Source: Ascarosepion bandense
Taxonomy: Eukaryota > Mollusca > Cephalopoda > Sepiida > Sepiidae
DNA length: 64,000 nt
Direction of reading: 5' to 3'
NCBI GenBank assembly: GCA_037127315.1
Contig: JBBBDQ010000421.1
Span: 3,082,501 to 3,146,500 of the forward strand
This document shows positions 52,501 through 59,882 of this stretch, piece after piece. The notes beneath the pieces were generated by a model. The model was not told where the DNA came from. It saw only the letters and a program-made list of their open reading frames with translations, and made no database searches. Numbering within the stretch: the stretch's first letter is position 1; each line of letters opens with the position of its first letter. The position numbers and the translations under genes are program-made.

Positions 52501-52969
52501 CAATGACATGGCCTTCATATGGGGCCTGGCGGATTTGCCAGATTGTGAACGCTGCAACCTTGGCTTGGAAGAAACGGCTTCGCACGCCTTCTACCATTGT
52601 TCGCGGGTTCGCCCTCTATGGGACCGGGTCGGCGAGTTGACTGCTCGTATCGAGCCGCGAGAGCTTGTGCTCATTGATCGTGCATTCGCCTGTGATAATG
52701 TGTCGCCCCCGTTCTCTGGGATGAAGCGTATGGTGTTTCTGTCGCTGCTAGCCACGGCTCGAATGGTGATTTGGACGACGCGATTGGAGGAAGTCTTGCG
52801 AGGTCAGCGTCTTTCACATCAGGATCTGATCTGTTATTTTGAGCATCAGCTCAAAATAAAGATTAGAACTGATTGGAAACGTTTGACTTCGACAGACTTT
52901 AGCAAAAGGTGGGTAAATGTGGCGAGCCTGGTTCGTTTGAACGGGGCTAATCTTGATTTTCTCTTTTAG
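49547..52969 (+). CDS. LINE ORF2: endonuclease-reverse transcriptase, copy 4 (1140 aa)
   Basis: Intact; one residue differs from copy 5 (R80 for K in the endonuclease domain, away from the active site). All catalytic motifs are present. If ORF1 can be supplied in trans by another copy, this unit's RNA could still move. Confidence 0.95.
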   Translation: MMSIKLASMNVKGLRDRSKAARLLRDLLSFGVDVAAIQETHFVCKVDACVLSNDFVVYSAYGNRLARGVSLLVKRTLDARVDLVHVGAEGRLIVADIAVKSNAFRLVAVYAPNDQEERVSFFRRLEPFLVDSKRLVLVGDWNAILNPKLDRGRGARGKERDRSLVDLIEDFGLVDRYRADHKGGRMWTWANSWPSTKVASYLDRMLVREAELDFLDCPTFHWLGYSDHKLVCARVNLENRVRMAGYWKFNVSLLDRRDFRRQLINLVQRALTGGVIGNKWWDNLKDSIRSFTTQFSIRLKLDKADKVKTLRANYSRAVAGGDPLEIAIAKEAVDRSNSDRYMGQVVRHKLSKMSSEAVNMGAELRKEEIRRGGDRYIREVRNPEGHTLRSTDDMCEAFRRHFEILFTKEPGLRDEEFRSYLADFPRLLPADAASCEGEITEGEVYAALKKVGSGKSPGLDGLPYELYLRLSHIFVPILTVVFNNWFRQGSIPKRFTRGVITLLRKGKGVGRELEGYRPITLLNTELKILAKILQNRLQLVAESLLGPEQTCAVKGRTIQSNLHLIRTIIEGIKDDDEAALIHLDQSKAFDRVDHRYLAAVLQAAGFETNFRRWISLLYQSPTAVVQVNGKLSGVLALSRSVRQGCPLSPLLYALALEPLLRRLRDRACSPALRGIAVPGGARARVSAYADDVTTFVSSRRDIEVVQKALERYEQVTGAKINRNKSSGLRLGAWKGLTLPGPFDWTDGPVCILGVWFGPDLQLEKNWSEVLAKVGASAKIWRRRRLSLKGMAEACATYVFPIILYQLSVLPLCKRHKKAIERLLFSILWRGRKHYVDKRVCYQRPCHGGLGMPYLMGHKVASRLVFLRRAISEDSLLRGIVRDMFPRLTITPPILRRCRKPRERSSFLLECLAALRAIPRSSDLSRPRRVFYRGLVEGVAKDSLRDVLRLSEDEFRSFWSWAPGSDYLNNSEFSLTWRLARNRLPLNDMAFIWGLADLPDCERCNLGLEETASHAFYHCSRVRPLWDRVGELTARIEPRELVLIDRAFACDNVSPPFSGMKRMVFLSLLATARMVIWTTRLEEVLRGQRLSHQDLICYFEHQLKIKIRTDWKRLTSTDFSKRWVNVASLVRLNGANLDFLF

Positions 52970-53662
52970 ATCTGCTGGTTACATCGGGGTGGATTCCTCT
53001 GGAACCCTCCCCTGGTTAAGCTAGTTCTCTCTTGTGTACCTAGTTAAAGTGAATGAATGTGTTCCTAGCCTGTACCCGGCTTTCTCTTTTGTTATAATCC
53101 ATGCCGAGATTCCCAACCTCCCCAGTTTGTTTTGGTCTCTTTTTATCTCGGCTGGTTCAGCCTTTTATTGTCCCTTTCCGCTAATTTTTTACCCCCCTCC
53201 CCACTCCCTTAGCGAGTGTGCTTCTTGATTTCGCCATTGGGCGGAATACAGCGGCCACTCTTTTTTCTGGGATGGTCGGTTCTTACTAACATTGATTATT
53301 ATTTTAGTTCAAAATTTGTTGTATTTTTAGTTTATTTTTGGGTTCATCCCCCTCCCATCATTTCATTTTTCATTAAATATTTTACATTATATTGTATATA
53401 TTATATTGTATATAAATACATTTTTATTGTCACGGGTTAATTTCCCCACTTTTTAGGTGTCCCTTGTAAGTTTCTGGCATTGTGGTGTACGAAGGATTGG
53501 GAGTAGATGGATGGGTTCTTTTGGTGACTGTGCAAATTGTAACGAGTGAATGGGTCGTGATAGTGTTTAGCTAGGTATAGGATAGTTAAGTGAGAACCAA
53601 CCTCTCCCCCTCCCCTTTTAGGCCTTGTGCCATAATTTTGTAAATTTTACAAAATAAATAGT
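52970..53662 (+). other. 3' UTR of copy 4
   Basis: Same as copies 2, 3 and 5 apart from a few bases; hairpin at 53,635-53,655, then AATAAATAGT. Confidence 0.8.
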
Positions 53663-53679
53663 GCCCTGACGAGCCGTTG
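53663..53679 (+). repeat. Target-site copy 5 (junction of copies 4 and 5)
   Basis: GCCCTGACGAGCCGTTG, exact. Confidence 0.9.
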
Positions 53680-53756
53680 TTCGAAACAGAGTACGCCTCG
53701 CATTTTTGTCTTTTTACTTATTACAAGTTGAATTTACGTGTTGCCCGAAGTTAATT

Positions 53757-53764
53757 GTGAGTAC
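53757..53764 (+). promoter_or_regulatory. Splice-donor-like GTGAGTAC in 5' UTR, copy 5
   Basis: Located 77 bases after the element start and 93 bases before the ORF1 start. Splicing from here to the CAG at 55,709 would remove ORF1 and place the ORF2 ATG six bases into the second exon. Confidence 0.45.
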
Positions 53765-53856
53765 CTGTTTTTTTTTGCTGTCTTTGTTCTGTCTTCGTCG
53801 CGCGTTTTGAACTCTTGTTGGATTTTTGTGTTTTGTGAGGGGGGGCAAGTCAAGCT

Positions 53857-55689
53857 ATGGCTTTGTCTCCCCAGCCCTCAACTTCTGATGCCGTGCCCGC
53901 GGTGACTCCCTCACCGACGGTATGGGTAAAGGCACCCGTTAACAAGGATGCCAAGTACTACTCGCAAATGCGGGAAAAATACCAAGACTACATAAAAGAC
54001 AACGAATTGGTAGCAATACCAGAAGTGGTGAATGTAGTGGCAAAGAAGACAATCTCTCTACTGACAGCCGATGAAAAAACAAAAAAATTTATTGCTGTCA
54101 GTAGGGAGAACATGGAAGAAGCCCTGAAAGTCCTGGACATTGTACCTTGCGTACTGGCAAGAAGGTCCCGTGCAATGTGGGACATCTTGCTGGGCTCGGA
54201 AGGCGAAGCAAAAGATCTGGCGGGAAATGTATTGACTGCGAAAGGTATCCGGTTTCAAACCGAATACCTTGGTACAAGAAAGACAAAAATCACGATACAT
54301 GGCGTGCCGGTGGACATTTCCTGTGACCATGTCGGAGCGTTTTTTGCGACTTTCGGTGCGGTGGAGGAGGTGGCACGTATAAAGAGTAAGGCCGGTGTGG
54401 CCACGGAAGATATATGTGTTAGTGTGGTGGTTGACCGCGAAAATTTTTTGAAGGTCCCAGACATTTTGCTCTGTAGAGGAAGAAAGTTGTTTGTGGTAGT
54501 GGAAGGAAGGAAGCCGCACTGCTGGGCGTGTGGTCTGGCCGGACACACATTCAAAATGTGTCCGGCAAGGAAACCGGAAGAAACACCGGTGACACCGGAA
54601 ACACCGCCGGTGTCAAAAACAACAAGTACTCCAGAAAAAAAATCCCAGCCAAAAAGCGGGGAATGGACGGAGGTGGTGAGGAGGGGGAAGAAAGTTTCTT
54701 CCCCTCCTCCGCAACATGAAAAATCTCCGTCCCCAGAAAAGAAGAAGCCTCGCAAGGAGGCAAAACAGCAGCAGCAGGAGCCTCGACAGCAGCAACAACA
54801 ACAACAAAATGAACCACAGAAACAGCAACCAGATCAACAACAACCAGATCAACAACAACAAGACTTGGATGTGGAAATGCCTCCTCCACGGTCGTCATCT
54901 TTAAAGAGGGCTCGAGAGGAGGAAGAGGATGTCAACATAAAAAAAGGAAAGAAGGAGGAGCGTAGCAGAGCGGAGCGAATTACAGCTTCCCCCAAGACCC
55001 AATCTGCACCTGCATCACCTGTCAGAACTGTCTTTGTTAAGGGGAGGAGTCATTCTGCCTCCCCAGTAAGAAATATACCTTCTCCTTCCCTTACACCTCC
55101 CACACCCTCCTCCCAACCAGAACCTTCCTCCCCGAAATCTGATCAACCCTCACCGAGTCCATCCCCGAATCCTAATAAATCCTCCCCGAAAAGAGGAAAA
55201 CAAAGAAACTGTTATGCAAACAAAGATGTCTGCAAAATTGACAGACAGGCCTTAGAGAGGGACCTTTCTTCTCAGAAGAAGGCCCTCCTAAGGCCTTTAT
55301 TCAAGGTAAAAAATATTGATGGAAAGTCCATCGAGGACCCTGCCAATTTCCCGGGCGCCCCCGGAGTACTGACTTTGATCAGAAATACCGGGGGAAGTAG
55401 AACAAAGGCCTGGGAATTTGTGCAGGGGGCCGTTGAGGCTTTCCCGGATATAAAAATGGCCCAAACGGGCACTAAATATCTTCAAAGGCTTTCGCATTTT
55501 TGTGCTGGGAGGGTCCCCGTCATCCTCCACCCATCTTTATATAGGGCGGTAAAACTTACCTTTCCCACGGACGTCGGCGGCATTGTCCAGGACGGACGAA
55601 TTACGTCCGATATTGGCACAGGCAACCTTGGACAATCCGTCGGGGTCCCTACTCCCATTGATTTTCGCTCCGTATGTGACCAGAAGTAA
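53857..55689 (+). CDS. LINE ORF1: RNA-binding zinc-knuckle protein, copy 5 (610 aa)
   Basis: Intact reference ORF1. Layout: S/P-rich leader (1-30); charged helical segment (35-140); RRM-like segment with TKITIHGVPVDI and FFATFGAVEEVARI (143-220); CCHC knuckle C222-x2-C225-x4-H230-x4-C235; a linker with SGEWTEVVRRGKKV; Q-rich segment 303-335 in mixed CAA/CAG codons; acidic-basic patch REEEED..KKGKKEER; S/P-rich linker about 378-448; conserved C-terminal domain about 457-610 (DRQALERDLSSQKKALLRPL.. TDVGGIVQDGRITSDIGTGN). The RRM-like-plus-knuckle arrangement suits a nucleic-acid chaperone that packages the element RNA in the cytoplasm. The C-terminal domain is the most conserved part of ORF1, and I cannot name it. 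The protein is mosaic: the start resembles copy 2, the middle copy 4, and the linker copy 1. Confidence 0.9.
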   Translation: MALSPQPSTSDAVPAVTPSPTVWVKAPVNKDAKYYSQMREKYQDYIKDNELVAIPEVVNVVAKKTISLLTADEKTKKFIAVSRENMEEALKVLDIVPCVLARRSRAMWDILLGSEGEAKDLAGNVLTAKGIRFQTEYLGTRKTKITIHGVPVDISCDHVGAFFATFGAVEEVARIKSKAGVATEDICVSVVVDRENFLKVPDILLCRGRKLFVVVEGRKPHCWACGLAGHTFKMCPARKPEETPVTPETPPVSKTTSTPEKKSQPKSGEWTEVVRRGKKVSSPPPQHEKSPSPEKKKPRKEAKQQQQEPRQQQQQQQNEPQKQQPDQQQPDQQQQDLDVEMPPPRSSSLKRAREEEEDVNIKKGKKEERSRAERITASPKTQSAPASPVRTVFVKGRSHSASPVRNIPSPSLTPPTPSSQPEPSSPKSDQPSPSPSPNPNKSSPKRGKQRNCYANKDVCKIDRQALERDLSSQKKALLRPLFKVKNIDGKSIEDPANFPGAPGVLTLIRNTGGSRTKAWEFVQGAVEAFPDIKMAQTGTKYLQRLSHFCAGRVPVILHPSLYRAVKLTFPTDVGGIVQDGRITSDIGTGNLGQSVGVPTPIDFRSVCDQK

Positions 55690-55715
55690 TTTTCTGCTCT
55701 CTTTTTCAGGTCTAA
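55690..55715 (+). promoter_or_regulatory. ORF1-ORF2 spacer with acceptor-like tract, copy 5
   Basis: 26 bases, TTTTCTGCTCTCTTTTTCAG then GTCTAA before ATGATG. A pyrimidine tract followed by CAG (ends 55,709) is the form of a 3' splice site. Three versions of the tract exist among the five copies (...CTTTTCAG, ...CTTTACAG, ...TTTTTCAG), all pyrimidine-rich and all ending YAG or CAG. Confidence 0.5.
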
Positions 55716-58700
55716 ATGATGTCAATTAAGTTAGCCAGTATGAACGTGAAGGGCCTTAGGGATCGGAGTAAGGCTGCCCGCCTGCTTCGGGACCTCTTGT
55801 CCTTCGGCGTGGATGTCGCCGCGATCCAAGAGACTCACTTTGTTTGCAAGGTCGATGCCTGTGTGCTGTCTAACGACTTTGTCGTCTATTCAGCATATGG
55901 GAACCGGCTGGCCAGAGGAGTGTCTTTGCTGGTCAAGCGTACCCTGGACGCGAAGGTGGATCTTGTCCATGTCGGTGCCGAGGGCCGGCTGATCGTGGCC
56001 GATATTGCAGTGAAAAGCAATGCGTTTCGTCTGGTTGCGGTTTATGCGCCCAACGACCAGGAGGAGCGCGTCTCGTTTTTTCGGCGGTTGGAGCCCTTCC
56101 TGGTGGATTCCAAGCGACTCGTCTTAGTGGGGGACTGGAATGCCATCCTGAACCCCAAGTTGGATAGAGGGCGGGGAGCTAGAGGGAAGGAACGTGATCG
56201 TAGCTTGGTCGATCTCATCGAGGACTTCGGTCTAGTCGATAGATACCGGGCCGATCACAAGGGCGGGAGAATGTGGACGTGGGCTAATAGTTGGCCTTCT
56301 ACCAAGGTGGCTAGCTACCTTGATAGAATGTTAGTTCGTGAAGCCGAACTAGATTTCTTAGATTGTCCCACGTTCCACTGGCTAGGTTACTCGGACCACA
56401 AACTCGTTTGTGCCCGGGTAAATTTAGAAAATAGGGTTAGAATGGCTGGTTACTGGAAGTTCAACGTGTCCTTACTGGACAGGCGGGACTTCCGGCGCCA
56501 GCTAATTAACTTAGTGCAGCGGGCGTTAACTGGGGGAGTCATCGGGAATAAGTGGTGGGATAACCTTAAGGATAGTATTAGGTCTTTCACCACTCAGTTC
56601 AGCATTCGGCTCAAACTAGATAAGGCTGACAAGGTGAAGACACTTAGAGCTAACTACTCCCGGGCGGTGGCTGGTGGGGATCCCCTAGAGATAGCCATAG
56701 CTAAGGAGGCCGTGGACCGGTCGAATAGCGATCGTTACATGGGCCAGGTAGTTAGACATAAGTTAAGCAAGATGTCTTCCGAAGCTGTGAATATGGGCGC
56801 AGAACTGCGCAAGGAAGAAATTCGCCGCGGAGGCGACCGGTACATTCGAGAGGTTCGCAACCCGGAGGGACACACTCTGCGGTCGACTGACGACATGTGC
56901 GAGGCGTTTCGGCGGCATTTCGAGATCCTGTTTACCAAGGAGCCCGGTCTCCGTGATGAGGAGTTTCGCAGCTATTTGGCTGACTTCCCCCGGCTTTTGC
57001 CGGCTGATGCAGCTAGCTGCGAGGGAGAGATTACGGAGGGCGAAGTCTACGCGGCGCTGAAGAAGGTCGGCAGTGGCAAATCGCCGGGTCTCGATGGTTT
57101 GCCCTATGAATTGTACTTGAGGCTGTCGCACATCTTTGTCCCGATTTTGACTGTCGTGTTCAACAACTGGTTCCGGCAGGGGTCCATCCCCAAACGGTTC
57201 ACCAGGGGTGTGATCACGCTGTTGAGAAAAGGCAAGGGTGTGGGGAGGGAGCTAGAGGGTTACCGGCCCATAACTCTGCTAAACACAGAGTTAAAGATTT
57301 TGGCCAAGATCTTGCAAAATCGTTTGCAATTAGTTGCCGAGTCTCTGTTGGGACCTGAGCAGACTTGTGCTGTGAAGGGCCGAACAATTCAGAGCAACCT
57401 GCATCTGATACGCACGATCATAGAGGGGATAAAAGACGACGACGAAGCCGCGCTGATCCATTTAGATCAGTCCAAGGCATTTGATAGGGTTGACCATCGG
57501 TATCTGGCGGCTGTCCTGCAGGCAGCTGGATTCGAAACCAACTTCCGCCGCTGGATTAGCCTCCTGTATCAATCCCCGACGGCTGTGGTACAGGTGAACG
57601 GAAAGTTGTCGGGCGTTCTGGCGCTGTCTAGGTCGGTCCGACAGGGTTGTCCACTGTCGCCCCTACTTTATGCTTTGGCGTTGGAGCCCCTCCTTCGCCG
57701 GCTAAGGGACAGGGCGTGCAGTCCGGCCCTACGTGGAATCGCTGTCCCTGGTGGTGCTCGAGCCAGGGTTTCCGCGTACGCCGATGACGTCACTACTTTC
57801 GTGTCCTCCCGCAGGGACATCGAGGTGGTACAGAAGGCGCTTGAACGGTACGAACAGGTGACAGGGGCCAAGATTAACCGCAACAAGTCGTCCGGCTTGC
57901 GGTTAGGCGCCTGGAAGGGTCTGACCCTCCCGGGGCCCTTCGACTGGACGGACGGCCCGGTCTGCATTCTTGGAGTGTGGTTCGGGCCCGACCTACAGTT
58001 GGAGAAAAATTGGTCTGAAGTACTGGCAAAGGTAGGCGCGTCGGCCAAGATTTGGCGCCGAAGGAGGTTGTCCTTAAAGGGTATGGCTGAGGCGTGTGCT
58101 ACATACGTCTTTCCCATCATCCTTTACCAGTTGTCAGTACTTCCACTTTGTAAACGGCATAAGAAGGCGATCGAGCGTTTGCTATTCTCCATTTTATGGA
58201 GAGGACGCAAACACTATGTCGACAAACGTGTCTGTTACCAACGTCCGTGTCATGGGGGCCTGGGAATGCCATACCTGATGGGCCATAAGGTTGCGTCGAG
58301 GTTGGTTTTTCTCAGGCGAGCGATTTCCGAAGACTCATTGCTTAGGGGGATAGTGAGGGACATGTTCCCTAGACTTACTATCACTCCCCCCATCTTGAGG
58401 CGGTGCCGTAAGCCTCGAGAGCGATCGAGTTTTCTCCTCGAATGTCTGGCGGCCCTGCGGGCCATTCCACGGTCCAGTGACCTTTCACGGCCTAGGAGAG
58501 TCTTCTATCGTGGGTTAGTGGAGGGCGTCGCAAAGGATTCACTACGTGATGTGCTGCGCTTGTCGGAGGACGAGTTTCGCTCGTTCTGGTCTTGGGCGCC
58601 AGGGAGTGATTATCTCAACAACTCTGAGTTTTCGCTCACCTGGCGATTAGCTCGGAATCGCTTGCCTCTCAATGACATGGCCTTCATATGGGGCCTGGCG

Positions 58701-59138
58701 GATTTGCCAGATTGTGAACGCTGCAACCTTGGCTTGGAAGAAACGGCTTCGCACGCCTTCTACCATTGTTCGCGGGTTCGCCCTCTATGGGACCGGGTCG
58801 GCGAGTTGACTGCTCGTATCGAGCCGCGAGAGCTTGTGCTCATTGATCGTGCATTCGCCTGTGATAATGTGTCGCCCCCGTTCTCTGGGATGAAGCGTAT
58901 GGTGTTTCTGTCGCTGCTAGCCACGGCTCGAATGGTGATTTGGACGACGCGATTGGAGGAAGTCTTGCGAGGTCAGCGTCTTTCACATCAGGATCTGATC
59001 TGTTATTTTGAGCATCAGCTCAAAATAAAGATTAGAACTGATTGGAAACGTTTGACTTCGACAGACTTTAGCAAAAGGTGGGTAAATGTGGCGAGCCTGG
59101 TTCGTTTGAACGGGGCTAATCTTGATTTTCTCTTTTAG
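55716..59138 (+). CDS. LINE ORF2: AP endonuclease-reverse transcriptase, copy 5 (1140 aa)
   Basis: Intact. The N-terminal endonuclease/exonuclease/phosphatase-type domain (1-230) has all expected residues: N10 (SMNVKG), E39 (IQETHF), Y110 (VYAPN), D140 and N142 (GDWN), D203 (SYLDR) and D227-H228 (SDHK). The reverse transcriptase (about 430-760) has SGKSPGLDGLPYELY, LEGYRPITLLNTELK, motif A D584 (LDQSKAFDR), motif B RQGCPLSPLLYAL and motif C YADD 688-691. Near the end is a zinc-finger-like C1000-x2-C1003-x9-H1013-x4-C1018 (CERCNLGLEETASHAFYHC), as in L1/Tx1-group proteins. Role: nick the target DNA and prime cDNA synthesis there. The first of two adjacent ATGs is taken as the start. No RNase H domain is visible. 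GC content is clearly higher than that of the surrounding DNA. Confidence 0.96.
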   Translation: MMSIKLASMNVKGLRDRSKAARLLRDLLSFGVDVAAIQETHFVCKVDACVLSNDFVVYSAYGNRLARGVSLLVKRTLDAKVDLVHVGAEGRLIVADIAVKSNAFRLVAVYAPNDQEERVSFFRRLEPFLVDSKRLVLVGDWNAILNPKLDRGRGARGKERDRSLVDLIEDFGLVDRYRADHKGGRMWTWANSWPSTKVASYLDRMLVREAELDFLDCPTFHWLGYSDHKLVCARVNLENRVRMAGYWKFNVSLLDRRDFRRQLINLVQRALTGGVIGNKWWDNLKDSIRSFTTQFSIRLKLDKADKVKTLRANYSRAVAGGDPLEIAIAKEAVDRSNSDRYMGQVVRHKLSKMSSEAVNMGAELRKEEIRRGGDRYIREVRNPEGHTLRSTDDMCEAFRRHFEILFTKEPGLRDEEFRSYLADFPRLLPADAASCEGEITEGEVYAALKKVGSGKSPGLDGLPYELYLRLSHIFVPILTVVFNNWFRQGSIPKRFTRGVITLLRKGKGVGRELEGYRPITLLNTELKILAKILQNRLQLVAESLLGPEQTCAVKGRTIQSNLHLIRTIIEGIKDDDEAALIHLDQSKAFDRVDHRYLAAVLQAAGFETNFRRWISLLYQSPTAVVQVNGKLSGVLALSRSVRQGCPLSPLLYALALEPLLRRLRDRACSPALRGIAVPGGARARVSAYADDVTTFVSSRRDIEVVQKALERYEQVTGAKINRNKSSGLRLGAWKGLTLPGPFDWTDGPVCILGVWFGPDLQLEKNWSEVLAKVGASAKIWRRRRLSLKGMAEACATYVFPIILYQLSVLPLCKRHKKAIERLLFSILWRGRKHYVDKRVCYQRPCHGGLGMPYLMGHKVASRLVFLRRAISEDSLLRGIVRDMFPRLTITPPILRRCRKPRERSSFLLECLAALRAIPRSSDLSRPRRVFYRGLVEGVAKDSLRDVLRLSEDEFRSFWSWAPGSDYLNNSEFSLTWRLARNRLPLNDMAFIWGLADLPDCERCNLGLEETASHAFYHCSRVRPLWDRVGELTARIEPRELVLIDRAFACDNVSPPFSGMKRMVFLSLLATARMVIWTTRLEEVLRGQRLSHQDLICYFEHQLKIKIRTDWKRLTSTDFSKRWVNVASLVRLNGANLDFLF

Positions 59139-59830
59139 ATCTGCTGGTTACATCGGGGTGGATTCCTCTGGAACCCTCCCCTGGTTAAGCTAGTTCTCTC
59201 TTGTGTACCTAGTTAAAGTGAATGAATGTGTTCCTAGCCTGTACCCGGCTTTCTCTTTTGTTATAATCCATGCCGAGATTCCCAACCTCCCCAGTTTGTT
59301 TTGGTCTCTTTTTATCTCGGCTGGTTCAGCCTTTTATTGTCCCTTTCCGCTAATTTTTTACCCCCCTCCCCACTCCCTTAGCGAGTGTGCTTCTTGATTT
59401 CGCCATTGGGCGGAATACAGCGGCCACTCTTTTTTCTGGGATGGTCGGTTCTTACTAACATTGATTATTATTTTAGTTCAAAATTTGTTGTATTTTTAGT
59501 TTATTTTTGGGTTCATCCCCCTCCCATCATTTCATTTTCATTAAATATTTTACATTATATTGTATATATTATATTGTATATAAATACATTTTTATTGTCA
59601 CGGGTTAATTTCCCCACTTTTTAGGTGTCCCTTGTAAGTTTCTGGCATTGTGGTGTACGAAGGATTGGGAGTAGATGGATGGGTTCTTTTGGTGACTGTG
59701 CAAATTGTAACGAGTGAATGGGTCGTGATAGTGTTTAGCTAGGTATAGGATAGTTAAGTGAGAACCAACCTCTCCCCCTCCCCTTTTAGGCCTTGTGCCA
59801 TAATTTTGTAAATTTTACAAAATAAATAGT
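59139..59830 (+). other. 3' UTR of copy 5
   Basis: T/C-rich first part, then AT-rich, then a conserved block with GATGGGTTCTTTTGGTGACT. It ends in the perfect hairpin at 59,803-59,823 and AATAAATAGT. The AATAAA could be a poly(A) signal, although no A-tail separates the element from the target. That fits a reverse transcriptase that recognises a 3' structure rather than poly(A). Confidence 0.8.
59803..59823 (+). promoter_or_regulatory. 3'-terminal hairpin of the LINE
   Basis: ATTTTGTAAA-T-TTTACAAAAT is a perfect inverted repeat. It is repeated at 41,288-41,308, 47,483-47,503 and 53,635-53,655. Copy 1 has a different sequence, ATTTTTGTAT-TTC-ATGCAAAAAT (35,076-35,098), that still folds as a 10-bp stem. 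Confidence 0.65.
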
Positions 59831-59882
59831 GCCCTGACGAGCCGTTGTGCGAAACCGCGGTAGGTCTTGGCGATCTTGGTTA
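59831..59882 (+). repeat. Right half of the split target repeat, with target copy 6
   Basis: GCCCTGACGAGCCGTTG (59,831-59,847) followed by TGCGAAACCGCGGTAGGTCT TGGCGATCTTGG. The minus-strand empty copy (28,598-28,680) reads TGCGGTAGGTCTTGGCGATC TTG at the same place, lacking eight bases (AAACCGCG). These are variants of one repeat. Confidence 0.75.

Larger units (their letters stand above)
47528..53662 (+). mobile_element. Target-specific LINE (L1/Tx1-like), copy 4
   Basis: Shortest unit (6.14 kb). Its 5' terminus lacks the YTCGAAACAGAG..GCCTCGC segment present in the other four and starts GCATTGACTCTGTGATTTTT. It still has GTGAGTAC at 47,589. ORF1 has one frameshift and ORF2 is intact. The 3' hairpin is at 53,635-53,655. 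Confidence 0.93.
53680..59830 (+). mobile_element. Target-specific LINE (L1/Tx1-like), copy 5 (reference copy)
   Basis: Complete 6.15-kb unit with both ORFs open; its ORF2 equals the consensus of the array. It ends directly in the right half of the split target repeat. The two-ORF layout, AP endonuclease, RT and C-terminal C-x2-C-x9-H-x4-C finger are those of the L1/Tx1 superfamily. Sequence-specific insertion into a repeat is known in the Tx1 clade (for example Tx1L in Xenopus inserts into another transposon). Assignment to Tx1 rather than another L1-group clade needs a phylogeny. Confidence 0.93.

Noticed and set aside
28907..59830. Array made by simple tandem duplication of one unit
   Set aside because: Units differ strongly in ORF1, 5' UTR and (copy 1) 3' UTR, which whole-unit unequal exchange would not leave. 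Partial homogenisation by conversion remains possible.
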